Below, in pieces: positions 33,150 to 41,529 of a stretch of 41,529 bases of DNA. The position numbers were made by a program, and so were the translations under genes. The DNA lies in assembly GCF_001898315.1 (NCBI RefSeq), contig NZ_MKTQ01000023.1, positions 1 to 41,529 of the forward strand, read 5' to 3'. The DNA is from Microbacterium sp. 70-16 (GTDB lineage: Bacteria; Actinomycetota; Actinomycetes; Actinomycetales; Microbacteriaceae). Each line of letters starts with the position of its first letter. Positions within the stretch are counted from its first letter, which is position 1. Below the pieces are notes generated by a model. That model had not been told where the DNA came from. It ran no database searches and saw only the letters and a program-made list of their open reading frames with translations.

Positions 33150-33386
33150 TTCTGTGGCTTCGAACTCGACCGACGCGGCGCCGAACTCCTGTTCCAGGTC
33201 CTCACAGAGCGGGAAGAGAAGAACTCCGTCGCGATCGCATCCAACGAGTCGTTCAGCGGGTGGACGAAGACCTTCACTGACCCGCGCCTGTGTGCGGCAA
33301 TCGTCGACCGGCTCACGTTCAACGGCACCATCATCGAAACCGGCACCACCTCGTACCGCCTCAACCACACCCGCCAGCGGCAGTAG
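33150..33386 (+). pseudogene. Truncated IS21-family istB (C-terminal remnant)
   Basis: In frame with the TAG at 33384 the sequence reads ..FELDRRGAELLFQVLTE, then EEKNSVAIASNESFSGW, TKTFTDPRLCAAIVDRLTFN and GTIIETGTTSYRLNH. This is the C-terminal third of an IstB-type ATPase. The Walker A region and N terminus are missing. It is not a copy of the istB at 39253, which belongs to a different subgroup. The 90 bp between copB and this remnant hold only a weak dyad. Confidence 0.75.
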
Positions 33387-33400
33387 CGATCCGAAAGTCA

Positions 33401-33790
33401 TCAGAGGTAGCGGCAGATGGACTCCGGCGTGCAGGCTTCGGACGCCGTTGCCGTCGCGTGCGCCCGAAGCTCGACGATGCTCCCTCGTAGGGCGCGCAGC
33501 TGCTCGAGCTGCTCATCAATCTCCACGAGCCGGCGGTCAAGGAGATCCAGCACGTGAGCGCACGGCGAACCACCCGTGTCGCGAACATCGAGGATCTCCG
33601 CGGTCTGCGCAAGGGTGAGCCCCGCCGCGCGAGCCCGATCGATGAACTCGAGCCGCTGCACCGTCTCGTCACCATAGCTGCGGTACCCGGCCGGGGTGCG
33701 CTCCGGCGGTTGCAGCAGCCCGCGCTCCTCGTAGTACCGCAGCGTCGACGGTCTCGTCCTCGCCTTCTCCGCGAGTTCTCCGATCCGCAT
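33401..33790 (-). CDS. merR: MerR-family heavy-metal regulator
   Basis: The 129-residue protein starts at MRIGELAEKARTRPSTLRYYEERGLL, preceded by GGTGGAGGTG. It has the winged helix-turn-helix, a dimerisation helix (LLDRRLVEIDEQLEQLRALRGSIVELRA) and Cys77, Cys120 and Cys126. The Cys spacing differs from classical Tn501 MerR (82/117/126) and is nearer to the Cd/Pb-type members, so the metal is not certain. It is divergent from merA with a dyad between -35 and -10 boxes spaced 20 bp, as MerR activators require. Mercury is inferred from merA. Confidence 0.88.
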   Translation of the reverse strand: MRIGELAEKARTRPSTLRYYEERGLLQPPERTPAGYRSYGDETVQRLEFIDRARAAGLTLAQTAEILDVRDTGGSPCAHVLDLLDRRLVEIDEQLEQLRALRGSIVELRAHATATASEACTPESICRYL

Positions 33791-33811
33791 CGTGACACCT
33801 CCACCGTCAGT

Positions 33812-33843
33812 TTGACCTTCAAGCATGCTTGAAGGTCCATTCT
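33812..33843 (+). promoter_or_regulatory. MerR-type promoter with perfect 24-bp palindrome
   Basis: TTGACC (33812-33817) is the -35 box and CATTCT (33838-33843) the -10 box, separated by 20 bp. A perfect palindrome fills 33814-33837 (half-site gaccttcaagca). The over-long spacer and embedded dyad are the hallmark of promoters untwisted by MerR proteins. It drives merA. Confidence 0.85.
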
Positions 33844-33889
33844 GTCGCATAGGGCCGCACGTGTGGCCCGGTCCACCCGAGGAGGCATC

Positions 33890-35266
33890 ATGACTCAGCA
33901 CAACGAGTTCGATCTTGCGGTGGTCGGGACGGGCGGCGCGGCGATGTCCGCGGCGATCCACGCCCGACTCGAGGGGGCGAGCGTGGTCGCCATCGAATCG
34001 GGCACGCTCGGTGGCACCTGCGTGAACGTGGGTTGCGTGCCCTCCAAGACACTCCTCGCGGCCGCGCACACCCGCCACGCCGCGCTCACGAACCCGTTCC
34101 CCGGCGCCGCCACCTCCGCTGGGGCCGTCGACCTCGGCGCGCTCGTGCAGCAGAAGGATGAGCTGGTCGGCATGCTCCGCCAGACCAAGTACGCCGACAT
34201 CGTCGCCGCCTACGGGTTCGACATCCTCCCCGGCACCGCAACATTCACCGATCCCTCAACACTGCTCGTCGATGGACGACCGGTTCGCGCCAAGTCGTAT
34301 CTCATCGCCACCGGCGCCGAACCGACCATCCCAACGATCCCCGGCCTCGAGCAGATCGATTACCTCACGTCGACCACGGCGATGGAACTCACCGAGCTGC
34401 CCGCTTCGCTCGTGGTGATCGGCGGCGGATTCGTCGGCCTCGAACAGGCCCAGCTGTTCGCCCGGCTCGGGGTCGAGGTCACCATCATCGGCCGGCTCGC
34501 CCCGCACGCCGAACCAGAACTCTCCTCCGAGCTCCGCAAAGCCTTCCTGACCGACGGAATCACCGTCATAGGCGACCGCGCCGCAACGATCACCCCACAC
34601 GACGACCTGGTCCGAGTCCTCACCCGCACCGGGAAAGTAGCTACCGGTGAACGCGTCCTCGTCGCCACCGGCCGCACCCCCCGCACCGACGGGCTCGGCC
34701 TCGCCACTGCGGGCATCGCGACCGACACCCGCGGCTTCATCATTGTCGACGAACAACAGCGGACCACGAACCCGGCGGTGTTCGCCGCCGGCGACGTCAC
34801 CGACGTGCCCCAGTACGTGTACGTCGCCGCGAGGACCGGGAAGATCGCCGCACACAACGCCCTCGGTCACTCTGAGCAGGTCGACTACACCGGGTTGCCC
34901 TCCGTCCTGTTCACCTCACCCCAACTCGCCTCGGCCGGGATCACCGAAGCCGAAGCCATCGCCGCCGGATACAGATGCGCCTGCCGATACCTGCGACTGG
35001 CCGACGTGCCCAGAGCCATCGCCAACCACAACACCCGCGGCGGCATCAAGATCGTCGCCGACGCCGACACCGGCAAAGTCCTCGGAGTCCACGCCCTCGC
35101 CGACACCGCCGGCGAGATGATGCTCGCCGCGACCTACGCCATCAAAGCCGGATTCACCGTCACCCAACTCGCCGACACCTGGGCCCCGTACCTCACCATG
35201 GCCGAAGGCATCCGCCTCACTGCGAACCTCTTCCGCAACGAACTCCCCACTTCCTGCTGCGCCTGA
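33890..35266 (+). CDS. merA: Mercuric reductase
   Basis: The 458-residue flavoprotein has the FAD motif VVGTGGAAMSAA, the redox pair Cys44/Cys49 (GGTCVNVGCVPSK), the NADPH motif VVIGGGFVGLEQAQ, the second FAD motif VFAAGDVTD and the C-terminal vicinal Cys456-Cys457 (SCCA). Those last cysteines pass Hg(II) to the active site and distinguish MerA from dihydrolipoamide dehydrogenase. The N-terminal metal-binding domain is absent, as in many short MerA proteins. A GAGGAGG site precedes the ATG. It is transcribed from the MerR-type promoter; no merT, merP or merB is present. Confidence 0.93.
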   Translation: MTQHNEFDLAVVGTGGAAMSAAIHARLEGASVVAIESGTLGGTCVNVGCVPSKTLLAAAHTRHAALTNPFPGAATSAGAVDLGALVQQKDELVGMLRQTKYADIVAAYGFDILPGTATFTDPSTLLVDGRPVRAKSYLIATGAEPTIPTIPGLEQIDYLTSTTAMELTELPASLVVIGGGFVGLEQAQLFARLGVEVTIIGRLAPHAEPELSSELRKAFLTDGITVIGDRAATITPHDDLVRVLTRTGKVATGERVLVATGRTPRTDGLGLATAGIATDTRGFIIVDEQQRTTNPAVFAAGDVTDVPQYVYVAARTGKIAAHNALGHSEQVDYTGLPSVLFTSPQLASAGITEAEAIAAGYRCACRYLRLADVPRAIANHNTRGGIKIVADADTGKVLGVHALADTAGEMMLAATYAIKAGFTVTQLADTWAPYLTMAEGIRLTANLFRNELPTSCCA

Positions 35267-35309
35267 CAACAGACAGCCACCCACATCGACCCGCCGCCAC
35301 GACGGGGCC

Positions 35310-35350
35310 ACTTCAAACCGTCACCCCGGGGCCAAATCAGGTTGACAAAG
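35310..35350. mobile_element. Possible IS21-family terminal-repeat relic
   Basis: Two ggggcca-type units (about 35312 and 35328) followed by ttgacaaagtc resemble the multiple terminal repeats of IS21 elements. The spacing is similar to that of the repeats at 39143-39200. The rest of the 187-bp gap between merA and cadD shows nothing clear. Confidence 0.35.
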
Positions 35351-35453
35351 TCACTTGTTGCCGCGATCACGCAGGACTGGCTGCAGGTAGGTGTCGCGGT
35401 CTGAACCGAGAGGGGTGCGCCCGGTCGGGGCCGTTTGGATCGCTGCCGCTACG

Positions 35454-36056
35454 TCAGAGTCCGAAGGCTCCGCCGCTGACGAGGATCACGATGCCGAGGC
35501 CGATGAGAACGATGGGGAAGAGGATGTGCTCCCAGCGTTCGAGCACTTCGGCGATCGGGGGGCGGGTGGCGACGAACTTTGCCAGGGCCACCAGGACCGC
35601 GACGAGCGCGAGGAAGACGATGCAGTAGGCGACTACTGCGAGAGGTTCCACGCTGAGGAAGACAGGGGTGTAGACGCCGATGTTGTCGCCGCCGTTGGCA
35701 AGGGTGACGCCTGCGACTGTCCACACGCCGACCTTCTTGCCGGCAACCTTGGCCTCGTCGTCATCGTCATCATCGTCTCCGCGCCAGGCCTGCCATGCGG
35801 CCCAGAGGCCGAGGCCCAGAGGGATGAGACCGAAGTACGGGATGGCTGCCGAGGGCAGGAATGCTCCGGCACCGATGGTCACCAGGACCGCGGCACCGAG
35901 GATGCCGGCGAATCCGAGGTACTGGCCGGCCAGAATGCGGGCGGTAGTGCCGCGCTGGCCTGCCCCTCGCGCGAAGAAGAGGGAGAGCACGATGATGTCG
36001 TCGATGTTGGTCGCTGCGAACAGGCCCATCGCCTGCAAGACCGAGGTGAGGATCAT
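35454..36056 (-). CDS. cadD: CadD-family cadmium resistance transporter
   Basis: With the start at MILTSVLQAMGLFAATNIDDIIVLSLFF (36056) the protein is 200 residues with five to six membrane helices. Typical features are the TNIDDI motif in helix 1, its inverted counterpart NGGDNIGVYTPVF, and a cytoplasmic acidic loop RGDDDDDDDEAK. CadD proteins export cadmium. The ATG overlaps the stop of the cmtR gene by 4 bp, so regulator and pump are translated together. Confidence 0.9.
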   Translation of the reverse strand: MILTSVLQAMGLFAATNIDDIIVLSLFFARGAGQRGTTARILAGQYLGFAGILGAAVLVTIGAGAFLPSAAIPYFGLIPLGLGLWAAWQAWRGDDDDDDDEAKVAGKKVGVWTVAGVTLANGGDNIGVYTPVFLSVEPLAVVAYCIVFLALVAVLVALAKFVATRPPIAEVLERWEHILFPIVLIGLGIVILVSGGAFGL

Positions 36057-36412
36057 GCGCCCTCCCCAGCTGCGTCGCATCCGGGAAGCGAGCAGGCGGG
36101 ATCGATGCACGGGGCGTCTTCGTCCACTGCCAGGGTGGCATCGACCAGTGCCGTCAGCGCCTGCGCCAGGTGCGAATCGGCGATGTCATATCGTGTCCGA
36201 CGACCCTCGGGCTCGGAGACGACGATCCCGCAATCGCGCAGGCATGCCAGGTGGTTGGACACGTTCGGGCGTGTCAGGTCCAGATCTCGGGCCAGTTCCG
36301 CCGGGTAAGCGGGATGGTCGAGCAGGGTCAAGATGATCCGGGATCGAGTGGGGTCGGCCAGTGCACGACCCAGGCGGTTCATCACGTCGAGACGCGAAGC
36401 AATAGTCAGCAT
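36053..36412 (-). CDS. cmtR: ArsR/SmtB-family Cd/Pb-responsive repressor CmtR
   Basis: The start at MLTIASRLDVMNRLGRALADPTRSR (36412) is supported by a TATAGT box 7 nt upstream. The 119-residue protein follows Mycobacterium tuberculosis CmtR closely. The three Cd/Pb ligands Cys57, Cys61 (ACLRDC) and Cys102 (APCID) fall at exactly the same positions. Two further Cys (107, 112) occur in the tail. It should release DNA on binding Cd(II) or Pb(II), allowing expression of itself and cadD. Cytoplasmic dimer. Confidence 0.93.
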   Translation of the reverse strand: MLTIASRLDVMNRLGRALADPTRSRIILTLLDHPAYPAELARDLDLTRPNVSNHLACLRDCGIVVSEPEGRRTRYDIADSHLAQALTALVDATLAVDEDAPCIDPACSLPGCDAAGEGA

Positions 36413-36419
36413 GGACTGA

Positions 36420-36425
36420 ACTATA
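36420..36425 (-). promoter_or_regulatory. cmtR -10 box, leaderless; flanking ttcagt repeats
   Basis: On the minus strand TATAGT lies 7 nt before the cmtR ATG. TTCAGT occurs on both sides of it, a possible CmtR binding site. Confidence 0.55.
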
Positions 36426-36469
36426 CAGCGCGCACTGAACACTCGGTCACAGGCGTCAGCCCAGATCGC

Positions 36470-36499
36470 ATGCCCGTAAGGGGATCCCTTTGCGGGCAT
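36470..36499. terminator. 30-nt hairpin containing gatccctttgcg
   Basis: atgcccg (36470-36476) pairs with cgggcat (36493-36499), and aaggg (36478-36482) pairs with ccctt (36486-36490). The apical arm contains a copy of the gatccctttgcg 12-mer. It stands between the divergent cmtR and the small membrane-protein gene. Confidence 0.5.
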
Positions 36500-36602
36500 C
36501 AGGCTAGACGTCGAGTTGAGCCCGTTATGTGCTCCGACCATGCGGCTACTCAGCGTCGGGACCGAGGTCCTGACGCGTGACCTGAGCGGTCAGGTCGGCC
36601 GA

Positions 36603-36608
36603 TAAGCT
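36603..36608 (+). promoter_or_regulatory. Probable -10 box of a leaderless transcript
   Basis: TAAGCT lies 6 nt before the GTG at 36615 and no Shine-Dalgarno is present. Confidence 0.5.
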
Positions 36609-36614
36609 CTTGCC

Positions 36615-38883
<2,269 letters not shown>

Positions 38884-39142
38884 CATCTACTGCCGCGGTT
38901 TGCCACTCCGCATCGTCCTCATGACGCAGCTTGAAATGAGCTGTATAGGCGGCCTTGGACGTGCAAGTCCTGGAGCGCAGAAAATCTACGGTGCGACGAT
39001 CGGTGGAAGGAACCTGTGGTCTAGGGCTCGCCGCGAGCCAGTTCACAGGGGTCGGCCGCGACTGCAACTTGGTCGGCGACGACTCCCGCCGGAGCACCGC
39101 GATCCCTTTGCGAGCATTGCCCCTGAGTGAGTATTTGGAGTC
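38884..39142. other. Gap between groEL and the IS21 element
   Basis: No recognisable gene. It contains a ggctcgccgcgagcc dyad near 39025 and a third copy of gatccctttgcg at 39101-39112. Confidence 0.5.
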
Positions 39143-39206
39143 TTGAGGGCCACTGATTATTGCGGTTCGGGGCCAGCCGATATTTGCTCTCGGGGCCAGG
39201 GGGATT

Positions 39207-39246
39207 GCCGGTGAGCGCCACCCCCGCGGGCGCGACGCTCACCGGC
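39207..39246 (-). terminator. 11-bp hairpin after istB
   Basis: gccggtgagcg (39207-39217) pairs perfectly with cgctcaccggc (39236-39246), 6 bp after the istB stop. Confidence 0.7.
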
Positions 39247-39252
39247 GCCGAC

Positions 39253-39999
39253 TCAGCTGGACGCGGCGGTCTGTTCGCGCATGTTGACGTCGCCGGTCTC
39301 GATCCAGAGGGTGTTGTGGACGATGCGGTCCATGATCGCGTCGGCGTGGACCCCGGAGCCAAGGCGCTGGTGCCAGTCCTTCTTCGCGTACTGGGTGCAG
39401 AACACCGTCGAGGTCGCGTCGTATCGGCGTTCGAGGAGCTCGAGCAGCATGGATCGAACGTCGTCGGTGGGTGGGTCGAGCAGCCATTCATCGATCACGA
39501 GGAGCGTGAACGTGCTGTATTTCCGCAGCCACTTCTCCCTGCCGGCGGGCTTGTCTTTCGCGGCGGCCCAGGTCTCTTCGAGGTCGGGCATGCGGATGTA
39601 GTGCGCTCGGTAGCGGTGCTGACAGGCCTGTTTCGCCAGCGCCGATCCGAGGTAGCTCTTCCCGGATCCGGTGAACCCTTGGAACACCACGTTTTGCTGC
39701 CTGCTGATGAACTGGCAGGTCCCGAGCTGCGCGATCACACCCCGGTCGAGGCCGCGTTGTTCGAGCAGGTCGACCCTGCGCAGGTCCGCGTTCGGGTATC
39801 GGAGCCCCGCCCGCCGGATGAGGCCCTCGACTTTCGCGTGGGTGAACGCGGCGTGGGCGTCGTCGACGGCGAGCTTGATGCGCTCTTCGAACACCATCCC
39901 CATCGTGAGGGCATCGTCTTGGATGTCGATCGCGTCGACCAGGGCGGAGATGCCCATCTCCCGCAGCTTCCGTTTCGTCTCGGAGTCGAGCCGGCTCAT
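39253..39999 (-). CDS. istB: IS21-family transposition helper ATPase
   Basis: The 248-residue protein starts at MSRLDSETKRKLREMGIS (39999). It has an N-terminal helical region, Walker A GFTGSGKSYLG, Walker B TLLVIDEWLLD, sensor 1 TSTVFCTQY and the C-terminal DAIMDRIVHNTLWIETGD. IstB is the AAA+ DnaA-like regulator that selects targets and activates the IstA transposase. Its start overlaps the istA stop by 4 bp (ATGA). The gene looks intact. Confidence 0.94.
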   Translation of the reverse strand: MSRLDSETKRKLREMGISALVDAIDIQDDALTMGMVFEERIKLAVDDAHAAFTHAKVEGLIRRAGLRYPNADLRRVDLLEQRGLDRGVIAQLGTCQFISRQQNVVFQGFTGSGKSYLGSALAKQACQHRYRAHYIRMPDLEETWAAAKDKPAGREKWLRKYSTFTLLVIDEWLLDPPTDDVRSMLLELLERRYDATSTVFCTQYAKKDWHQRLGSGVHADAIMDRIVHNTLWIETGDVNMREQTAASS

Positions 40000-41529
40000 C
40001 GGGTGCCTCCGGCGTAGTAGTCGGCGCCGCGGACGTAGCCTGCCGGCTCCTCCCAGACGGATGGTTCGAACCTCGTTTGCCGTCTGCCGTTCTGGTCCTG
40101 ATTGGAGTCCAGGATCGGCCGCAGATGCGCATACCTGGGCGACCTCACCCGCGACTGCAGCGCGATCCCAGCAGCAGCTTCGACCCGCGCGGCCGAGTAG
40201 CGGCGAGTCATCCGCAACACGGCCAGCGCAGCGTCCAAGCCCTGCTCGTCGACCGGGACGGACTCGAAGATGCGGTTCACGATCGTCGTGGTGTTCTCCC
40301 CGATCCGAGCTGCCCACTCCCGAACCCGCTCCGCGTCCCATTGCCGATACTGGGGTCCGTCGGGCAGATCCGAGTCGTGCGTGCGGTACTCGTTGATCAC
40401 CCCGGCTGGGGCGAGGAGATGGCTGGTGAGCCGCTGATCGGCGGCGAACACCTCGAGGGTGGTGTCGGTGACGCGCAGGTCGACGTTGCCTCCGATGTTG
40501 GCGTAGGGGACGGAGTAGAAGTTCCGCTCGAACACCACGTGCCCGTTGCGCTGAACCTTGCGTCCGTAGTGCCATCGGGAGATCTCGAACCCGACGGCCG
40601 GCAGCGGCCGTAGCAGCGGCTTCTCCTCTGCCTCGAACACGGAGAGTCTGGACCCGGCGCGCTTCTGGAACGGCTCGGCGTTGTAAGCGGTGACCCGCTC
40701 ACGGATCACCGCGCGAAGCTCCGGCAGCGTCGCGAAGGTGCGGTCACGGAGCGTGGCGATCACCGCTGTTGCGACGTTGCCGACAGTGTTCTCGACGCTC
40801 GCCTTGTCTTTCGGTTTCGCGGGCCGGCCCGGCAGCACCGCCGCGGAGTAGTGCGCAGCGAGTTCCCGATACGCGTCGTTGAGCACGACCTCACCCTCGG
40901 CAGGGTGCTTGATCACCCCGGTCTTCAGGTTGTCCGGCACGATCCTGGGGACGCTGCCGCCGAACCAGTCGAACATCGCCGCGTTCGCCCGCAACCAAGT
41001 GTCCTGCCGCATATCCAGGGCCGGTTCAACGAACGCATAGCGGGAGAACGGCAGCGTCGCGACGAACAAGTAGACCCTCATCGCCTGGCCGGTGACCGGA
41101 TCAGTGAGCCGCATCGTCTTCCCGGACCAGTCGACTTCGACCGTCTGCCCGGCCTTGTGACCGACCCGCGACGCCGCCCCGATCACCAGCACGTGACGCT
41201 GATACGACTTGCAGAACCTGTCGTACCCCATCGCCGTCTCACCCCTACTGCGGCAGGCGTCGACATACTCGCCGTGCAGCAGCTTCAACGTGACCCCGAC
41301 CTTCGCGAGCTCCTTATGGACCTTCTCCCAGTCCGGCTGCGCGTGAACACTGTCATGCTCACCCCGCCCGGGGAACAGCCGCGCATACACGTCCGCCTCA
41401 TCGAGCGCGGCGACGTCGTCCCAGCCGATGCCCTCCCGGTCAGCGGCATCGAGCACCATCGCCACGCTGGTGCGGGACATACCCTGCGCGGCGATCTGCC
41501 GACCCGTGAGCCCCTCCGAGCGCAACCGA
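39996..41529 (-). CDS. istA: IS21-family transposase (5' end outside window)
   Basis: About 510 residues are visible, beginning LRSEGLTGRQIAAQGMSRTSVAMVL, an HTH that normally lies a few residues inside the protein; the true start is probably just beyond the right edge. DDE-type catalytic residues are seen in VEVDWSGKTM (first Asp), RIVPDNLKTGV (second Asp) and KDKASVENTVG (Glu). The C-terminal DNA-binding beta region follows (RNFYSVPYANIGGNVDLRV). It cuts and joins the IS ends. No frameshift is seen. Confidence 0.93.
   Translation of the reverse strand, partial: RLRSEGLTGRQIAAQGMSRTSVAMVLDAADREGIGWDDVAALDEADVYARLFPGRGEHDSVHAQPDWEKVHKELAKVGVTLKLLHGEYVDACRSRGETAMGYDRFCKSYQRHVLVIGAASRVGHKAGQTVEVDWSGKTMRLTDPVTGQAMRVYLFVATLPFSRYAFVEPALDMRQDTWLRANAAMFDWFGGSVPRIVPDNLKTGVIKHPAEGEVVLNDAYRELAAHYSAAVLPGRPAKPKDKASVENTVGNVATAVIATLRDRTFATLPELRAVIRERVTAYNAEPFQKRAGSRLSVFEAEEKPLLRPLPAVGFEISRWHYGRKVQRNGHVVFERNFYSVPYANIGGNVDLRVTDTTLEVFAADQRLTSHLLAPAGVINEYRTHDSDLPDGPQYRQWDAERVREWAARIGENTTTIVNRIFESVPVDEQGLDAALAVLRMTRRYSAARVEAAAGIALQSRVRSPRYAHLRPILDSNQDQNGRRQTRFEPSVWEEPAGYVRGADYYAGGTR

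Larger units (their letters stand above)
39143..41529 (-). mobile_element. IS21-family insertion sequence (right end outside window)
   Basis: The element contains istA and istB on the minus strand in the IS21 order with a 4-bp overlap. Its left end carries terminal repeats typical of IS21: tgagggccact (39143), then tcggggccag (about 39166) and again tcggggccag (about 39190), separated by AT-richer spacers. The right end and the target duplication are not visible. Confidence 0.8.

Noticed and set aside
33890..35266. Dihydrolipoamide dehydrogenase
   Set aside because: The C-terminal vicinal Cys pair and the MerR-type promoter identify mercuric reductase.

Overview
This 41.5 kb window comes from a high-GC actinobacterium, most likely a Microbacteriaceae member close to Microbacterium. 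The evidence is the strong GC bias in third codon positions, the ClpC, RadA, GroEL and CmtR types, and several genes that appear leaderless, with a TANNNT box 6-7 nt before an ATG or GTG and no Shine-Dalgarno. No tool was run; every call rests on reading the sequence and the translations.

Left part (1 to about 24.3 kb) looks like core chromosome. It opens with the C-terminal part of clpC and a strong terminator. Next on the minus strand are a membrane-anchored amidase-domain protein, a zinc metallopeptidase, a transglutaminase, a circularly permuted ATP-grasp/alpha-E fusion and a very large transglutaminase-DUF2126 protein. The last three overlap by 4 bp and match a widespread but functionally unassigned amidoligase/transglutaminase cluster. 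Then come an ArgA-type acetyltransferase, an exported protein of unknown function, a small SseB-like protein, radA and ldh. After these a six-gene minus-strand phosphonate operon runs phnD, phnC, a tandem-fused phnE, an FAD oxidoreductase, a PhnX-like HAD hydrolase and a zinc alcohol dehydrogenase. Together they read as uptake and oxidative breakdown of an aminoethylphosphonate-type compound. Divergent from phnD is a ykkC-type, probably guanidine-I, riboswitch in front of an EamA/DMT transporter, followed by a Cof-type HAD phosphatase.

Boundary (24.28-24.34 kb): a terminator and the last ~27 nt of a tRNA-Ser gene (minus strand) remain without the rest of the tRNA. This is the usual scar of an element integrated in a tRNA 3' end. 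Everything to the right looks accessory, so I read 24.34 kb to the right edge as part of a genomic island whose other end lies outside the window.

Right part (island): a NarL-type two-component system with a divergent small membrane protein that is a paralogue of the kinase's own sensor domain; a serine resolvase; a copper block (CueP-like lipoprotein, two divergent small Cys/His proteins sharing a CsoR-like box, a DUF305 lipoprotein, a CPH-type P-type ATPase behind a second CsoR-like box); a truncated IS21 istB; merR and merA around a MerR-type promoter; cadD with cmtR; a small membrane protein overlapping a GroEL with an 85-residue TPR-like N-terminal extension; and an IS21-family element (istA-istB) running off the right edge. 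The theme is heavy-metal resistance (Cu, Hg, Cd/Pb) plus a stress chaperonin. The most unusual items are the extended GroEL with its membrane partner, the sensor-domain paralogue, and the riboswitch-controlled EamA transporter.
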